A program made the translations under genes and the position numbers. The notes beneath the pieces were generated by a model that was not told where the DNA came from, did no database searches, and saw nothing but the letters and a program-made list of their open reading frames with translations. From the NCBI GenBank assembly GCA_023159155.1, contig JAJNNX010000006.1, forward strand, positions 620,001 through 684,000: DNA of 64,000 nt. Reading direction: 5' to 3'. The first letter of the stretch is position 1; every line of letters starts with the position of its first letter. Of this stretch, positions 23,585 to 35,144 are shown piece by piece. The DNA comes from Ustulina deusta. Taxonomy: Eukaryota; Ascomycota; Sordariomycetes; Xylariales; Xylariaceae.

Positions 23585-24660
23585 GTGCAATGGTTCTCTC
23601 CCGCTCGTCACAGACCAACTGGTACTATACAAAAACCACACCATATAAATATACCGGTTGCCTTCTTCGCCACCTTCCGTAATGCACTTTACCGATTCCC
23701 CTATATGTTACGACCGGATTTCGACTCGTGCGAGCGCCAGCCATCGTCACATCAAATGCCCCCATCAGAGGATACTCCCGTGTCTCCGCGAAGGAAACAG
23801 AAACTCAACCACCCACCGCCCTCACTCAGGGACAACCTGTCTAATATACCGCTGACTAGAAGCGCCTTACGAGAGTTGGACAGAAGAAACACCGAAAATT
23901 TGCTATTTTCGCAAGCCCCCCGGCCTCTCTACGAACCTCTACAACCTCCTACGCAGTACCTCCATAATTGCATTCCGACAGAGCTGAATAATATTGTACG
24001 CTTTTCGAGAGGAGGAGGTCCTGACTTGTCAGATTTACGAGGAGTAGGTTACTTCTCATATTCTCAGGAGTTAGTTTAACGCGTGGTATCAGCACTCCAA
24101 AGGTATCATTATAATTAGGCGAGGCATGAGACCCGAGCAGTCAAGTCAAGGCCGTCATCCAAAGCGTAGCTTGGCGGCCCATAAGGGGCCTATCATAGTT
24201 AGGTCTAGAACATCTAGAACAAAGAGCACTGAGCGATATGACAAGGCGTTTAGACGACATCGTGCTGATGATGGCATTTACTATTCGGGTTATACGTATA
24301 ACGACCGCAACGCTCTTTCAAAACCGGATAACCCGAACTACATGAAGGAGGTTTTAGCGAAGCCGAGAGATTCTCTTTCTCCAACTCGCGTTTCGGGCGA
24401 GGACTTCGACATATATGCACGAAATGTCGGAAATATTCAGGATGAGGGCGATGAAGATTATGGAACTCTTAATGCCTGCTATCGAAGGAAACGTAGGAGG
24501 TGTCGGCTGCGTCAGTCAGAAGATCCCGTTTAATAATCCTGCTCGACGGACGACAAGTGTACACCTGGTAGTCCCGAGTGGCACCATAGTGCTCGCCCTG
24601 AATGCCTAAAACAGCAAATCTGAATAGAGCTAAGCGAACAAGGCTATCCTATTATATTCA
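23585..24660 (+). pseudogene. Decayed copy of an uncharacterised accessory fungal gene family
   Basis: Pieces of one protein follow each other in different frames. The first, to a stop at 24077-24079, contains DTPVSPRRKQKLNHPPPS, TQYLHNCIPTELNNIVRF and GGPDLSDLRG. The second (24126-24533) contains YDKAFRRHRADDGIYYSGY, KPDNPNYMKEVLAKPRDSLS and SPTRVSGEDFDIYAR. A third, in another frame near 24455-24530, reads MPAIEGNVGGVGCVSQKIPF. A fourth near 24557-24610 reads TPGSPEWHHSARPECLKQ. I recognise this order as a large family of uncharacterised fungal proteins often found in accessory regions, in which these blocks form one continuous protein. At least three frame changes are needed here, and the C-terminal half is missing. 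The 5' border is uncertain. Confidence 0.6.
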
Positions 24661-24930
24661 TGAATAACTATATAAGTGTCTAGTTGAACCTACCTATCTC
24701 TACACGTATGGACGTAGTGTTGCTGTGTTACCCACTCCCCGACTTCAATATATAGTTTACTAGGTAACTTAGTCCTAATTGTCGGTTGTCTGGTATTGGT
24801 ATGGCTGCCCCAGTATAGCTGGTGTGTGACTTGTGGCAGCGTGCTTAGTTGTCGGCTCTAGTTGAGACGTTACTTTCTGCGAAGCAACAACATTAGAAAC
24901 GGTTGCAAGTAATTTGGGGCAAAACGCATG
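24661..24930. other. AT-rich spacer between two decayed genes
   Basis: No gene seen. It separates the plus-strand pseudogene from a convergent minus-strand one. Confidence 0.4.
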
Positions 24931-25560
24931 TAATACGTACGCCCTTTTAAACTCTAGCCAAGGTCAATGGAGGGAGTAGTTTGAATTACTTCGGGACTCT
25001 TAACGAGTTCTAATAGCCCTGAGACATAAGATTTGAAGTCCTTGTCGAAGGCATCAAGACCCTGTCCTAAATACCAATGCGTTGCACTGAATATATTTCC
25101 GGGTCCTCTGTAAGGTAAATAAATACCTCAGCTTCATCTGAGAGAACCATGCCATTCTTGATCTTCACTTCATGGAAAACTTCCCGCTAATTATTAATAT
25201 TGCCATAAGTTACTAAGTAAAGAGGGGTTTATGCTACTTTAGCCCCTAATTGAGAAGAAAGGTTGGCTAGTTGACATGTAAGAAAATAACAGAAAGGTTA
25301 TTTAGTATGTCTTAGCAGAGATTGCCAAATGTATTGTTTTAATCTCTTTGTGCAACAGCATATACTCACAATATACCCCAACCTGGTGATTTGCAAAGAA
25401 ATATCAAGCTGTTACTTTTTTCTTCGATTAAGTCTGTCCCCTTTTAAGTAGTAGGTTGGCTGGCTACAAGTGCGAAGATGAACTCTTTTGAGTCCTCGTC
25501 AGCTGCCACGTTCTCAAAACTCTGCCAATCCAAAGTGCTTTCTTGTATCTAGTTGACTCG
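24930..25560 (-). pseudogene. Decayed gene of unrecognised family
   Basis: Read leftwards, three protein-like stretches follow each other. ESTLDWQSFENVAADEDSKE continues as FIFALVASQPTT (about 25545-25445). VFHEVKIKNGMVLSDEAE continues as VFIYLTEDPEIYSVQR (about 25178-25080). After a frame change comes HWYLGQGLDAFDKDFKSYV with GLLELVKSPEVIQTTPSIDL (about 25078-24960). Between them lie AT-rich sequence and stops. The uniform coding character on one strand and in one order supports a former gene. I cannot name the family or its function. Degradation fits RIP-like or drift decay. Confidence 0.45.
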
Positions 25561-28315
25561 TAAGTCTACTGTTCGATAAGTTAAACAAAACAAAAAAAAC
25601 CCTAGGGACCACTAGGTCTCCAAATTACTTGAATTCTTTTCAGTAAATGTATAGACTCGGAATCAAAAGTGGGAAATCGGTCTAGTCGTGGACGAGGCGG
25701 AGGCTCCCCTCTACCCTTCTGCCCCCGGGGCCGTGGATCCGGGTCGTGGGGGGATTCTAGCACCCCACAAAGAATCCACGGGGGGAACGACCGTGTGGGC
25801 TGTGGGGCACTGCGAGGCGGACATGGCGGAGGTCGGGGGATCCTGGTGAAATTAGTGAAGTCTATGTATCAACTTTAGTCTTGTCCTATTGCCTGTCGTA
25901 GTTAATTAAAGCTATACATGGAAGCAAGCCAACACAGAGCATTTAGGCTTCAATAGATGTACTAAATAGCTCCAAAATGGGGTTTCTATTTTTTTTAAAG
26001 TTGAACTAAAAAAAACCGAGATATGGGGTTAAAGGAGAGAGAGGGAGTTAGTTTGTTTCGTACTCTTTAGGGCTAATTACTTCCACCTCGAATCCATAGC
26101 CAATCACATCAATCACAGCAGAATAGAAAACAAATTGAGGTATGTACCTAGATGTATCACGGTATCTTAAGTGCTTAAGCGCGGTGTTCAAGCGCAGTAC
26201 TCAAGTTTCGAGTGATAGCTATTTCTGATTGCTCGATGAAAAGTCGATCTGGGTTGTCCCGACAACCCCAAACATACAACCAAGATTATTAGTGTGGGAC
26301 ATTGGGAGATTCCTCGTCTTGGCCAGCTTCGAACGGCTCGTGGTCTGGTGGAATGGTCACTATATTAGAGAGTTCTCCGAGTTGGTTCTCGGCACCGTTC
26401 ATAAGTGTGAAAAATACCAAGATAATAGATATAAGCCTAAGTTAATAGTGGAGAGACTGAAATGAATGTGGTTACAGGATTCCCAGGAAAATGAGGAGGC
26501 GACGGAGGAATTGTAAAAGGTGAGTTGAGCGCACTGCTTAAAGTCGATTCTAAACAAGAGTAATGATCTTCGGCTCACATGACCAGCCCCTGGAGAGGCG
26601 CCTACGCCCAATGCGCTACAATGAGTCCTATGTGATTCACAGTCCTCTCACGCTGTTCCTATGCCACTTCGCCATCTCTGCTGTTGTTCTTTGGGGGTAG
26701 CGCTGGAGTAATGCAATGGGGCATGCGACACGCAACCAGATAATACCCCCTTTCCCGAGTCATTCTTATGTACACTGATGCGTGCCGAAGCTTGCGCGTA
26801 CTTAATTATTGAAACGAACCAAAAACTTTCTCGTGGAATCAGACAGTCGTAACTTGTGTTGAGGCATTTATATTATTGTGCAGGCCCTGTTTTGATTTTC
26901 CTTGCCCTAAGTGATGCCGATTCTTTTAGAACTCCAGGCTATTATCTCGCTAACTAATTAGCAGCAGGACTGGCGATACAACCTCGCGTGAGACAAAGCA
27001 TTCCAAAAGGAACTACAAGGGAAGAAATATGTACAAGTAATAATAAACACAGACATAAGGATTCATTGTGCAACTAGGATCAATACTATCGACAAAGATC
27101 GTACTAGAACGGTGGTATTTTTTGCGGTTCTAATGATTAAAGGATTGGGATAATCATCAAGGTATATCATATGTCTATAGTCATTCCTTACCTCAGTGAT
27201 CAATCTAAGCATATTCTTCTTCAAGGGAGTTGCGTGAGGGAAACCACCTAACAGTTACTCGATTATTGAAGTCTTACATTTATTGAGACACTGCTCAGTA
27301 CACTTGTCTGTCTTGCGTGACTTACGGTGGTCGTGTCTACTAGTTCATTCTAAAAATCTACTTCTAAGTACAATTACTAGAATTTTCAATTGGGGAACTA
27401 GACGATCAAAATAAAGCGCTATTGGATTTGACGCACACGCAATTACTAACTAAAGGATTATATTCGTGATGTTATGTGACAGAGAAACTGGCTAAACTAA
27501 TAGTGTTGACCATATACTAAGCTTGGCTATGAACCCCTTTTCCAGCCACTTCCGCTCAACCTACTCCATTTCAATTCATGTAACGAACATTGAACATATC
27601 TTTTACATACTAGGAAAAGATTCACCAAAGCATGCCATCCTACGAAGACAGTAGCCTTCGGGAGGTGTGCGATTCGAAACAACCTTGCACGAGTGGACTC
27701 CATACGACGACCAGTCACCACTGGCCCACCTCGAACTGAATCAGCTGCATCCACACTCCTGCGTTCGACACGGCGGGATTGTGGCAGCGTTTGTCCCATG
27801 TCTGTTATGGTATTATGGGCTACACGTATAATTCCGAGGTAGTATCGCTCGTAGAATCTACTGCGTATAGTTAAATACGGCACCGACGGGGCGCGACCAG
27901 GATAATAGGACGCTGACAAAAAGAGCTGAACGCTTGGCTCCAGGACAAACGGCCTCAAACTTGCTCATCTAAACCACCAACGAAGATCACACGATATCAG
28001 CTCTGTGACTTCGTCGTCTAACACGCTTTCTCTTATAAGCTCGCTGCTTTTATCAAGATGTGAAAGTTCTAATTTAGTCTAATATCGTACCAGCTCGCAC
28101 TATTCTGAAAAGGGAAAAAGGATATGCTTTGCCTTTGATTTGTGGTCACAATTACCGAACACGCATGTAGAAACTCCTTGTAAGTTGTGACGACCCTGAA
28201 CCTCCTCTCCTTGCTACGAATCCTCTTCAACTCCTACTTATAAGACTCTTGATAATTTCGACTCAAATTTCAAGCCTTGCAAGTGAATAGACATCAGCAA
28301 ACGGTTTGGGCAGGA
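25561..28315. other. Intergenic, AT-rich, with a GC-rich island
   Basis: No supportable gene. A GC-rich island at about 25690-25850 (a 69-codon open frame rich in Gly and Arg, SSRGRGGGSP and GGHGGGRG) stands out against AT-rich flanks. 26.8-27.5 kb is AT-rich. A minus-strand 143-codon frame at 27527-27958 overlaps repeat B and has no recognised motif. 28.0-28.3 kb is the upstream region of the transporter gene. Confidence 0.4.
27490..27580 (+). repeat. Dispersed repeat B, left copy
   Basis: It matches 30606-30715 in direct orientation: GGCTAAAC, GTGTTGAC, GGCTATG(T)AACCCC, then TTTTCCAGCCACTTSCGCT and CACCTACTCCATTTCAAT (CAACC.. in this copy). The two copies lie about 3.1 kb apart and bracket the Atg22-like gene. 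Confidence 0.65.
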
Positions 28316-30138
28316 ATGGACAGCATTTCGTCCATCCGTGAGGATGAGCCGAAGCTCGAGTATGGTACTGTCACCAGACAGGCCCCGACCTCTCGCAATT
28401 CGCCCGAAACTCTCGAAGACTCTCAACCAAATGTCGTCATTAAAAACTCCCTAAAGACAAAGAGAGCCCTGTGGGCGTGGTTGTTGGTGTGCTTTTCTGT
28501 AAGTTACCTTCACAATATTCCGGCTCTCGTTTTTTCCCTACTCTTGGGAACATTGCTGACCATATGTGCAGACGGGACCAACAAACGGTGTGGCTGGCAG
28601 ATACATTCCCGCTGTATTGCAGTCCGTGGCAAACGCCGTAGGTCATGTACCCGGCACGAACAAGCCGTGTGCGACGCGTGGCACGATTATCTGCGTGGTC
28701 CCCTTCGGCCGTGGAGAAGTCGACTACAACAGCTATATCCTCTACCTCCAAGCCATCAGTAGATCAATTGAGGGCGTCCTGACACTTTTGGTTGCTGGAG
28801 TAGCAGGCTACGACCGTAAGTGATTAGATCCTCTACTACCCGAACCTCTCGGTTCTCTTAAGTAGACGAGCTGAGACGTGCTCGCTTTAGATTACCGGAA
28901 GAACCTTATGATTGTCAGCATTGTTCTCTTTGGAACGTTTGCGCTGCCATTCGTGTCCTTCAGGGAGAAGACCTACGAGAATCTCGTCACATACTCATCT
29001 CTGTGGCTCACTCTAGCGGCCGTTTCCGCAGCCTACGGCACGATTGAATCTTCTTACATACCACTGTTTATGCGCGAGTCCGGCTGGTTCGACAGGACGG
29101 CGACAACTCCTGAATCTGCCACGCCAGTGGGGAACGAGGTGCGCCACAAGTCGCAGATGAATATCGGCACCAAGACTAGTGTTCTTGCTCTCGTTGCTGG
29201 AAACCTTGGGTCTATCCTCGCCCTCCTGATTGGCGTCATCATCGCCAACGCCAGTCAGTCGGGGCCTAGTGACGGCTATCTCTCATTCTTCATCGCCATT
29301 ACCGTCGGGGGTTCTATAACGGTCGTGCTTGGAGTCATTGGTTGGTTCTTTGTACCCTCTGTCCAGGGCCCCAAGCCGCCGTCGAAGAACCTAGCTTTCT
29401 TAGCTCTCAAGAATCGTACGAATATTTCAACGATCGCTCGCGCCCAACTCTGCTAACATGGTTGCAGAACTTGACCTCTTGAGGTCATTTCGTAGGTACC
29501 CGGAACCCTTCAAGCTCTGCATCGGCTGGGTCCTCTGGAACACGGCCAGCAGTAATTTCCAATCGGTCTTAGGCCTGACATTCCGAGAGGTTACTGGATT
29601 GGGGGCCGGTGACCGTCTCTACACCGTATACTCCTTTTTAGGAGTTGTACTCGCGAGTCTCGGCTCTCTTACCTGGATGTTGCTGTACCCGGTTCTTTCA
29701 TGGAAGATGAAGAGCTACGCCTACTTTTTCTTCGGCATCCACGTGCTCTGGTGTCTTTGGGGAACTCTGGGCATCAGCGATAATATTCCCATCGGATTCA
29801 AGCACGCCGCCGAATTCTGGGTTGAAATCGCGCTGCTCAATCCGGCCACGAGCGCGTTACGCGCTTGTAATAGGGTTATGTATGCCGCCATGATCCCCAG
29901 GGGAAGGGAGGCGCATTTCACTGGCCTCGAACTCACGCTCGATCTCGCAACAGGCTGGATCAATCCGTTGGTGTAATCCGTGATTCAGGACGCTACGCAT
30001 AACTTGCGTTACCCCATGCTTCCCAATCTTTTTCTCGTTTTAGTTTCTAGTGGCTTCTATCTCTGGTTTGACGTGGACAAAGGGATCGAGGACTCGATGA
30101 AACCATGGGAGGAGGACGTGATGGAAGAGCAGAAGTAG
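28316..30138 (+). pseudogene. Atg22-like membrane transporter with an in-frame stop near the 3' end
   Basis: Exons 28316-28498, 28572-28815, 28891-29415 and from 29468 join in frame (introns 73, 75 and 52 nt, all GT-AG). Up to the TAA at 29974 the protein has 486 residues. It is a multi-pass membrane protein of the Atg22/MFS type: a hydrophobic segment at the first junction, the block SYILYLQAISRSIEGVLTLL, then GYDHYRKNLMIVSIVLFG, LRSFRRYPEPFKLCIGW and further helices. Atg22 exports amino acids from the vacuole after autophagy. After the TAA the same frame runs 53 more codons as SVIQDATHNLRYPMLPNL, SGFYLWFDVDKG and an acidic tail, ending at a TAG at 30136. That fits the missing last membrane helix, so CAA (Gln) to TAA is likely. 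An alternative is a 78-nt in-frame intron (29973-30050, GTAATC/TTCTAG) removing the stop. The gene may thus be truncated, read as two forms, or intact by splicing. Confidence 0.7.
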
Positions 30139-30335
30139 AAGATTTAGAGTGTATTTTACCTCTCTCTACTAGTCATAGCATATGTGCAATGCGAACGAAA
30201 AAAAAAAAATGAATCCCCATCACTGGTGAGTGTATCTGGTTGGGGTGGAGGATGCACAGGGGTACTTGCCTTGCCTTGATACAAGGAGATAGGCTAAACC
30301 TGCGATTCCTAGTATAATTATGTCAGGGATATATA

Positions 30336-30480
30336 TCACACCTACCCTATGGGAGTGGATATAGTGATATTCTGTATCTGGGAGGTTCACGAATCAATTA
30401 ACCACTCTATTGAGCCCTAACTACTAATACCTACCTACTTCCTGACTGCAGATAGGTTTGTCTTTTCACTCTGCAACCCC
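30336..30480 (+). repeat. Dispersed repeat A, copy 2
   Basis: It is an inverted match to 2465-2660 at about 28 kb distance (blocks CCTACCCTA, GGGAGTGG, GGAGGTTCA, ACTCTATTGAG, CTGCAGATAGG). It lies just left of repeat B's right copy, so the two may be parts of one larger element. Confidence 0.6.
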
Positions 30481-30605
30481 ATTTCCTGACAAATTACTAG
30501 GCTTTCAACGATGGAACAATGTGGTTATAATATAATGCATTCGAATGCAACGCGATTAACTACCTAGGTAGCTAAAGGAATGAATGGTGATGCTCTAATA
30601 CAAAG

Positions 30606-30715
30606 AGGGGGGCTAAACGGGAGGTGTTGACAATTTACCTGACTTTCTAGCCACAAAGTGGCTATGTAACCCCTTTTCCAGCCACTTGCGCTTCACCTAC
30701 TCCATTTCAATACAA
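30606..30715 (+). repeat. Dispersed repeat B, right copy
   Basis: Direct match to 27490-27580. This copy also contains the small hairpin TAGCCAC-AAA-GTGGCTA at about 30648-30664. Confidence 0.65.
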
Positions 30716-31397
30716 CCCATATTTGAACTAGGTATCTCGGGTCTTACATCTATGAAGTTGAATTAATAACATACCCAGAAATGAAAGCCCAGATACGCCG
30801 AAGCGGATTGTGTTACAAACGGAAACACATCAAGTCCTGGGCGGCGATTATCAGGAACGATTCAATAACATGAAGAACTTCTGTCAACATCTTAAATGTG
30901 CACAATAGTCGCATCTCTCACCCATACCTTCAGTTAGCGAATAACAACACCCTATTGGTAGTTCTCACAAAAAGGACCGAACTACGAATACATGATATGA
31001 TATTTAGAAATTGCCTGTAAGTAATCAGCAGAGCTACAGACCAGTGTTATAGAAAAGCATACTCTGGACTGCGGTATGCTGGTACAGTGATTACAACCTT
31101 TGATGTCGCCTTCTTGCTATCCCTACTTGCTCAGACTTTCTCTTCATGTACAGCCAACGCATGGTAGTGACAGGTCACAGGTACAGGTACCGTATTGCCG
31201 TGATGGTTTCGGTCGGACATACATAGTCCAGTCTCCCCACTACATGGAAGCAGCTCAGTTGCTACAGACGTTTCATCTAATGAGGTACAGACAGCCCTTT
31301 CTCTCTTCACCGACGCCGCCTAGTGATACAAGCAGGCCCCCTTGGCCCCCTTGCCCCCCCCCCCTTTCCTATCAGGCACATACTACGTAAAACTCCA

Positions 31398-34300
31398 TCA
31401 CACTAAATGCGACTTACACACACTCTTGTGCACCGCCCAGTTCGCTCTCTGGCATTCAAGCGAACAGTACTTCTGCTTCTTGCACCGCCCACAAGTCAAA
31501 AGTTCCTTCCCTTTCTTACTCTTGGATTTGCCACAGGTCCCACACGTATTAACAACTCTGCCGATATCGGGGCGATACATCTCATCTACGAACGGCGCCC
31601 AAAACGGAGGCGAGATCGCAGCTCGCACCGCATACTTCGACGCCAGCTCCCAATTGGGCACACCGCGTATGAAACCGTTCGGGAAATTCCCGTTGCCGCA
31701 GGTGCACATGAACTTCTTCCCGTGCTCGAGGGAGAGAGGCACCCGGCCTGCCGTGGCGTACTCGCAGCCGTCTTTATGGGGCCACTCTCTGCATCGTTCG
31801 ACGTACGCGGGCAGGACGTGCTTCCAGAGCCGCAGCTCGTCGTCATCGACCTGGATTTGGCAGAGGCTTTGGGTCGGTAGAAGACCCAGGAATTTGGCGA
31901 GCTTACCCACGATTTCTGTAGAGAGCGGAAGCACGGCGCAGTCTAGCACGACAGCGCGGGTCGCGAGGTCAATGCGGAGATTAGAAGCGAGAATGACGAT
32001 GTGAACGCCACCGTTTGCGCGATTGTCTAGGGCGAACGCTCGAGTCTTGGTTCCCTGAATGCCGGCAAATTGCACTAAAGTCGAGAAGATGGATTCCTTG
32101 AAGTCAAGGCGAATCTTCTGCCCGGCTGATCGGGGCAGATTTGCATTTTCGCGCAGTCGTCCCTCGGCCCCTGACATTGCACCGGACAAGTGGGGATTCA
32201 ACCATGTCAGTTTGTTCGGCTGGCTGATGTCGACGATGGGGCATTTCCGTAAGTCAAGATAGGTCATGTTCCAGTTGACCGGTCCTCCTTTCCCCAAATG
32301 GACCGGATACATGAAGTCGGGGTATCTCTCCCATTCGGAGCTTGTTCCCACCTCGGCGGTGACTTCGATGGAGTGAGACGCTGGGGAAATCTTCGTCTTG
32401 AGAGATTTCCCCACCACTGAGACAGGATAACCTATGGTCAGTGGGCGCTCCTGTCCAAGTGTGATTCCCACTTGGCAAGCTGACAGCATTTTTGTCTGAA
32501 TTTTGCATTTGTTCTGCAGAGCGGATCTATAATTTTCGGACTTGATGTCCAATCGACCGGTCATGGAGACGATGCGTCCTTTGCTGTGAGCATGGGCCGT
32601 CAGGGAAGTGTCGGCAGCCCCTATGTTCAAGTCCCCAACGCTTGCTTGCTCTGTTTCGGCAAATCCAGGCAGATTCGGGAATCTCGTTTGGCTAGGGCCG
32701 TGTCGAGTGATAAAAACATTGTTCTCATTATCGAGAGTGGTCTTGTACACGCTCAATTCGACCCCCAAATGACGTATAAAAGCCATAGTTGTCGCAGGCG
32801 TGGAATGGACTCCGAAAACGACCTCTGCCTTTCGGGGGTCAAGTAGCAGGACAAATGCAGGCACGTAAAATGAGGCGATAAGTGAGGCTGACCCACCCCA
32901 ACCTCCACTGGCCGCCTGGGTGTGGACTTCGAAGGAATCAGTGTACCTCTCACCCTTGGTTGTCACGTCTCCGAATGCCAAGTGGCATGCTGAAAAGATG
33001 TTTTGCCAGCCACCAAGCGGCCCTGCACTGGCATCTTGAACAACGCAGTGAACAGGAGGCGTTCCCATCGTCTCACGATCGGCCTCGGTGAAGACGCGAA
33101 GTGTACTCCTCGGAACCTTTAGCGTGACGCAGACGACGGGTGGGATCTCTTTCCAGTCACGCAAATCGCCCCATTTTTCGTCGATGGGCGTAATTCGAGG
33201 CACGATAAGGGAGAATAAGGAGCCGAAGTCACTCATCATATTGTCTCTCTCGTGCCATTTGAGGAAGGTCATATTGGAGTATGAGCCGAAAATGTGAAGA
33301 TAGGTAAACAGCTCTTGGATATAATTGATTCCCATCGGAGCATGAGGGCGACTCTCGACGAGTTCCATAAGCGCCGTCATTGTCTTCCCCCAATCGCAAA
33401 CTACGCGGCTTTTGAAAAGATGTACGACGGATGCGAAGCTAGCCCTGTGATACCATACCAGAGCCGAGTTCAGGAGGGCTTCGAGGCCGAGATTTGCGAA
33501 TTTGAGCGCGTAATCTTCGTCGTGGAACATGCGAAGGTAGACGTCATACATGATGTGCGCAAGTTCTTGTGCTTCGAACTGTATCTTCGGCAATTCCGCA
33601 GTACAGTTTTCATCTTTTTGGCAGTCCAACGCCAACCAGGACGGACGCTTCCAGCGCGTCCGCAGGTACATCTGAGCGGAGGGAGCCATGTTTACCATTT
33701 CGTTAGGGAGTTCCTCATCGAATACTGATAGGGGGGATGTATTGGTCCAATAATCGATTGGGAAAAGGCCTAAGATGGATGACAGGGTTTGGACGTGACC
33801 GCAAAGTAGGCTATCGAGAATCTCCTTTGGACCCCTATTGAACTTCACGATGACCTCAGCGTAGAGCACCGAAGAGGCAGAGTTGCGCAGTAAAGGCGCG
33901 GTAGCGGTAAAGAGAACTAGGGACCCGAAGTGGTCGCAGAGGTTAGACGTGTCGATGACATCGAAAGTCAGGGGAGCTTTGCCGGAGACATAGTCCGGGC
34001 CATCGAGCACTAGGGATCGAGCATCATACTGTTTTCGATATAGACCGGCTGTGTTAGTCCCAGCACTGCGGCTTTGTTGTATCGTATGAGCTAGATTCGA
34101 GGCGTCTGCAGTAATAAATCGGAGCGTAATGTTCCCGCTCTGCTTCCGATACGAAGAAACCCAGTCCCTAAACTCTGCCCTTGCAGTAGTGACGATCTTC
34201 TCTCGCTTAGAAAGACCCTTCAGCTTTTGAGACAACGGGTTCTGCGCTTCAAGCGGTACGTTAGCGAGCGCGAGGTGGAAGCCCATGAGTGGATCGGTGC

Positions 34301-35144
34301 CATAATGGACAATAGCTTCGTCCTCCAGCGTCAGGAACATCGGGTTGGGATAATTTTCCTGGGCTCTAAGCTTGGGGTCTAGTTCCAGGGATCCATGTTT
34401 CCAGTAGTGGGAGTGTAGGGCACTGAGGTCGGGAATCGAGCGCATTTGAGCTGGGATCATAGCACGGTACGTTGTCCAGACGAGAGCGCCGTTTGTCTTG
34501 GCGTTTACTGCTTGGACAATGGAGTCAAGGCGGCGTTTGAAGCGTTGGGCCTCTGCACCTGTTCGCCGGATTGCGTAGAACGCCCACATCGTCCTTACGT
34601 CTTCGAGAGTGGCCGTGTCACAGAATCGGAGGCGAGACCCATACTCGCTTTTTTGCCAGGTGTTGATATTGGCAGAGACATTGTGTAGCTTTTGAGCCTG
34701 AGAGCGGAGGTGCTCGAGGGATTTGCTGTCAAGCCTCATGTGGTAATATAAGTTCCATATCAAGTCATCACTTGAGTCGTTGCCGTCAATCAGGAGGGAT
34801 AGGAGTAGGATATTTCGAGCTTGAAAGGGTTGTTAGCGGGTTTCTCGGTGCTGCACATGGTTTGAGAAGAGCAAAACTCACCTAAAACTGCCTTCTGGTT
34901 GTCGCAGCAGGTTATATCCATCACTCGGGCTGATCAATGTCAGTCATCTATAAAGGCAACAAGCCGGCGGAAAGTAGGTACCATCGACATAGCTGGTGAA
35001 AAGGATGTTCCGCACATCGCCGCACCCGAGGAGAAGAATATCCACGGGCTCGCCGGGAGGGATCGTCTGGGTAAGCGAGACGGCGGGGGTGTTTCCGATG
35101 GGATAGAAGTACGAAAGTATGTTGATGAATGCTGGAGTCAGCAT
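31398..35144 (-). CDS. DUF4470 and MYND zinc-finger protein
   Basis: Exons 34982-35144, 34882-34929 and 31398-34819 (introns 52 and 62 nt) encode 1210 residues. The N terminus matches the fungal DUF4470 pattern: SYFYPIGNTPAVSLTQTIPP, DILLLGCGDVRNILFT (about 36-51), then across both introns MDITCCDNQKAVLARNILLL. This glycine-rich GCGD strand resembles a methyltransferase-like nucleotide pocket, but no activity is known. The last 48 residues form a MYND zinc finger with the expected Cys/His ligands (CGTCGK, CGRCKKQKYCSLECQ, HKSVC); MYND fingers bind proline-rich partner peptides. The long middle part has no recognised domain. The first ATG and both splice pairs are supported by continuity of the conserved N-terminal block. 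A regulatory or scaffold role is possible; the function is unknown. Confidence 0.85.

Larger units (their letters stand above)
30139..31397. other. Intergenic with repeats A and B
   Basis: No gene. It contains repeat A copy 2 and repeat B right copy. From 31.1 kb it becomes C/T-rich and forms the 3' flank of the MYND gene. Confidence 0.5.

Noticed and set aside
27527..27958. A 143-codon minus-strand frame
   Set aside because: Its 3' part is repeat B and the rest has no recognised motif; more likely a chance frame over a repeat.
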